From the NCBI GenBank assembly GCA_030248295.1, contig JASANH010001726.1, positions 1 to 64,000 on the forward strand: a stretch of DNA of 64,000 nucleotides. The letters run 5' to 3'. Source of the stretch: Mesodorylaimus sp. YZB2_4 (Eukaryota; Nematoda; Enoplea; Dorylaimida; Dorylaimidae). The translations under genes and the position numbers were made by a program. This document shows positions 62,401 to 64,000 of the stretch, piece by piece; the stretch's first letter is position 1, and each line of letters opens with the position of its first letter. The notes beneath the pieces were generated by a model. That model made no database searches, had not been told where the DNA came from, and saw only the letters and a program-made list of their open reading frames with translations.

Positions 62401-63593
62401 AAAAAAACGCGACAAGTACGTTTTCTTGCTATTTCTTCTTCCATTTCGGCTTCGGTTTTATGTTTGTGAGGCAACACTTTATCCAAACGTTTCTTCACAA
62501 TGTTGCCACCACCACCGATCATTTTTCTCGTTGCTGCTACTCGATAAAATGCACGGCTCTTTTTTGCTCTTGACAACATTTCATATTCAGCCATTTGTTG
62601 TAACGCAGCTAAATCGCTATTTGGATGTTTTTTACGTAAATCGCGTAAAATTTCCAAATATTCTTGTCTGTGACGTTCATATTCGGCCATTGCTGGATCC
62701 ACTGGCGCGCGACTGCCGCCCGCTTCGGCCGTTGCTAACAACTGATTATTGGCTCCATCGATAGCGGCCTTGCTAGATCTTCGTAATTCCAATTCCGTCT
62801 CACCTTCGCCTTGTTTCTCGCCACCGACCAACACGCCTCGATGATCGCGTCGATATTTTTTGGATATGTATTTATAAACCAATAATTTCCTGTCAGCAAT
62901 CCACGCCATGACGACGGTCAGAGGGAAAAAGAGGAAAGTAAGCAGTCCTTCCCACCAATCCACTTGATTCGGTGTGATGACGGCTAAAATTAAATATAAC
63001 CAAACGTAGGCGAAAATACTCCACGTAGCTGTGATAAAAAAAACGCGTAAATGCTTTTGCCGACGCGTTTGAGGTGATGGAATTACGTAAACGCAAATTG
63101 CAATGATCATAAACAGATTAAACGCTGCTGAGCCAACGATCGTATTCGGACCTAATTCACCAGCTTCGAAACGATTTCCGCATACTTCGATGATGGACAA
63201 TAAAATTTCGGGTGCACTCGAACCTAATGCCATCAAAGTTAAATTTGAAACTGTTTCATTCCATACTTTTATTGTAAAACTATATTTTTCACCAGTCGGT
63301 TTTGTGACTTTGATCACACGTTCTTGCGATGTAATCACTTCAATAGCGGCCATAAATCGATCGGCTAGGACGCTAACACCCAAGAAAAGGTAGGCTAATG
63401 ATAAAAAATATATAACCGCTCGACCGATCTTATCACCGAGAGCCAAATTTTCAGTTGGTCTCCACATAGGCACTATTAATCCATCTTTGCATTTTACTAA
63501 TTCGCCAGAACAATTACTTGCTTTTGTGCAAGTGAAATAAAAATTTTGTAAAATTATCAAAATTAAAATCGATGAAAATGGTTTTCTGATCAT
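56483..63593 (-). CDS. 3Na+/1Ca2+ exchanger (NCX/SLC8), complete
   Basis: Nine minus-strand exons join in phase: 63593-61828, 58946-58846, 58538-58476, 58206-58162, 57827-57670, 57610-57511, 57453-57304, 57214-57056 and 56859-56483, giving 972 residues. It has a signal peptide (to about residue 25), the N-terminal helices with the alpha-1 repeat (MALGSSAPEILLSIIE, near residue 121), and an XIP-like autoregulatory segment (RKLLVYKYISKKYRRD, 235-250). The two Ca2+-binding Calx-beta domains follow (CBD1 with YRTEDGTANANSDYMP; CBD2 from about residue 530). The C-terminal helices carry alpha-2 (MGTSVPDTFASKVSA, then IGNVTGSNGVNVFLGIG). It extrudes Ca2+ at the plasma membrane using the Na+ gradient. 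The ATG chosen follows an in-frame TTG. The 63- and 45-bp exons are phase-1 cassettes in CBD2, the position of alternative exons in other NCX genes. Confidence 0.97.
58162..58206 (-). CDS. NCX cassette-like exon 2 (15 aa)
   Basis: Bounded by TTCCTGCAG and AAGAAAG/GTACAA, phase 1 on both sides. It encodes KNPLRPLMDMIFKK. Skipping it keeps the frame, so it can be alternated with the neighbouring cassette. Confidence 0.65.
58476..58538 (-). CDS. NCX cassette-like exon 1 (21 aa)
   Basis: Bounded by TTCAATTAG and GATGGAG/GTGACA, phase 1 on both sides. It encodes a very basic segment (DQNRLIERYKRKQRRKLGQD). Skipping it keeps the frame. Confidence 0.7.
60681..61135. mobile_element. foldback / MITE-like element, copy 2, in NCX intron
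   Basis: Full-length relative of the 12.7-kb element. The left end is CACAAGGGAACATCGCCAAC and the right end GGCGATGTTCCCTTGTCAG. Both arms carry the AGAGGCGTCTGGCTAACTGG segment or its complement. It lies in the first coding intron (58947-61827) of the NCX gene. Confidence 0.87.
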
Positions 63594-64000
63594 GTTGGAC
63601 CTGATGATATTATGCCTCAAAACGTGGACCCTCTGTCATGCACCAACCGGGTACTCAAGGCCGTTGTGACGATTTGTGTATGCGGTCCTAAAATGAAAAT
63701 ATTTGGGCGTCAGTTGAACAGAATGGCATCGAAGCTGGACTAGTACAGAATAAATGTGATGGATGGTCTGGTCTGGCCTTTGAGTTAAACGGAGTTTAGA
63801 AGTGGAATAACATCGAAGCTAATGGAGGACTAGCTAGTTATTGAAAATGATAAATTCGATGAGAATCGAGTTCGTTATAAATTTTTCCCAAATACCTACA
63901 AAGAGTGATTCTTGAAAACGTTTGTGGGCAGAGTTAGGGTGAAAGTGATGAACTGTCAGTCTTGGTTTTATGACGTAGGCAGCGGTCCATGGGAAGGAAT
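63594..64000. other. 5' flank / UTR of NCX
   Basis: Sequence upstream of the NCX start codon, with an in-frame TTG but no further exon recognised before the window ends. Confidence 0.45.

Overview
The window is eukaryotic genomic DNA from an invertebrate animal. Genes are split by GT..AG introns, exon junction phases agree across the models below, introns run from about 50 bp to 2.5 kb, and the genes encode animal-specific proteins: an SK-type Ca2+-activated K+ channel, a nicotinic-type Cys-loop receptor, a 3Na+/Ca2+ exchanger with CBD domains, a GT10 fucosyltransferase, a pepsin-family protease and a PP4 regulatory subunit. I cannot fix the phylum from the sequence. A protostome (nematode-like or other) is my best guess.

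Layout. 1-555: tandem array of a 48-bp unit that stays open in several frames. 1.7-2.5 kb (-): an apparently intact gene for a C-type lectin + PAN/apple protein (copy A). 5.8-8.4 kb (-): PPP4R4-like HEAT-repeat gene. 9.7-15 kb: mostly non-coding, with one possible membrane-protein exon (12.24 kb, +) and a foldback/MITE-like element. 15.6-17.2 kb (+): two-exon secreted aspartic protease. 20.0-22.5 kb (+): two-exon Golgi alpha-1,3-fucosyltransferase with a SINE in its intron. 24-31.3 kb (-): tandem duplication of the lectin-PAN gene. Copy B has a 23-bp satellite array in an intron, and copy C is a pseudogene with several independent lesions. 31.3-38 kb: non-coding except one orphan exon-like segment and a SINE. 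38.0-44.9 kb (+): complete SK channel gene in nine exons, 1143 aa with a very long N-terminus. 45.3-47.1 kb (+): broken CR1/Jockey-like non-LTR retroelement just downstream of it. 47.2-47.5 kb: another SINE. 49.1-53.6 kb (-): alpha-type nicotinic receptor subunit lacking its first exon(s). 56.5-63.6 kb (-): complete NCX gene in nine exons, 972 aa, with two small cassette-like exons.

Three of the genes (SK, nAChR subunit, NCX) act together in excitable cells: ligand-gated cation entry, Ca2+-dependent K+ repolarisation and Na+-driven Ca2+ extrusion. Their adjacency may be coincidental. The rest of the window is shaped by repeats: 445-bp foldback elements (two whole, one half), four tRNA-headed SINE-like copies, several perfect or near-perfect hairpins, and two long tandem arrays.

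The best candidates for something undescribed are the CTLD-PAN gene family, whose intact, array-bearing and dead copies show birth and death directly, and the two perfect 23-bp hairpins that sit where the lost lectin exon of the dead copy would be.
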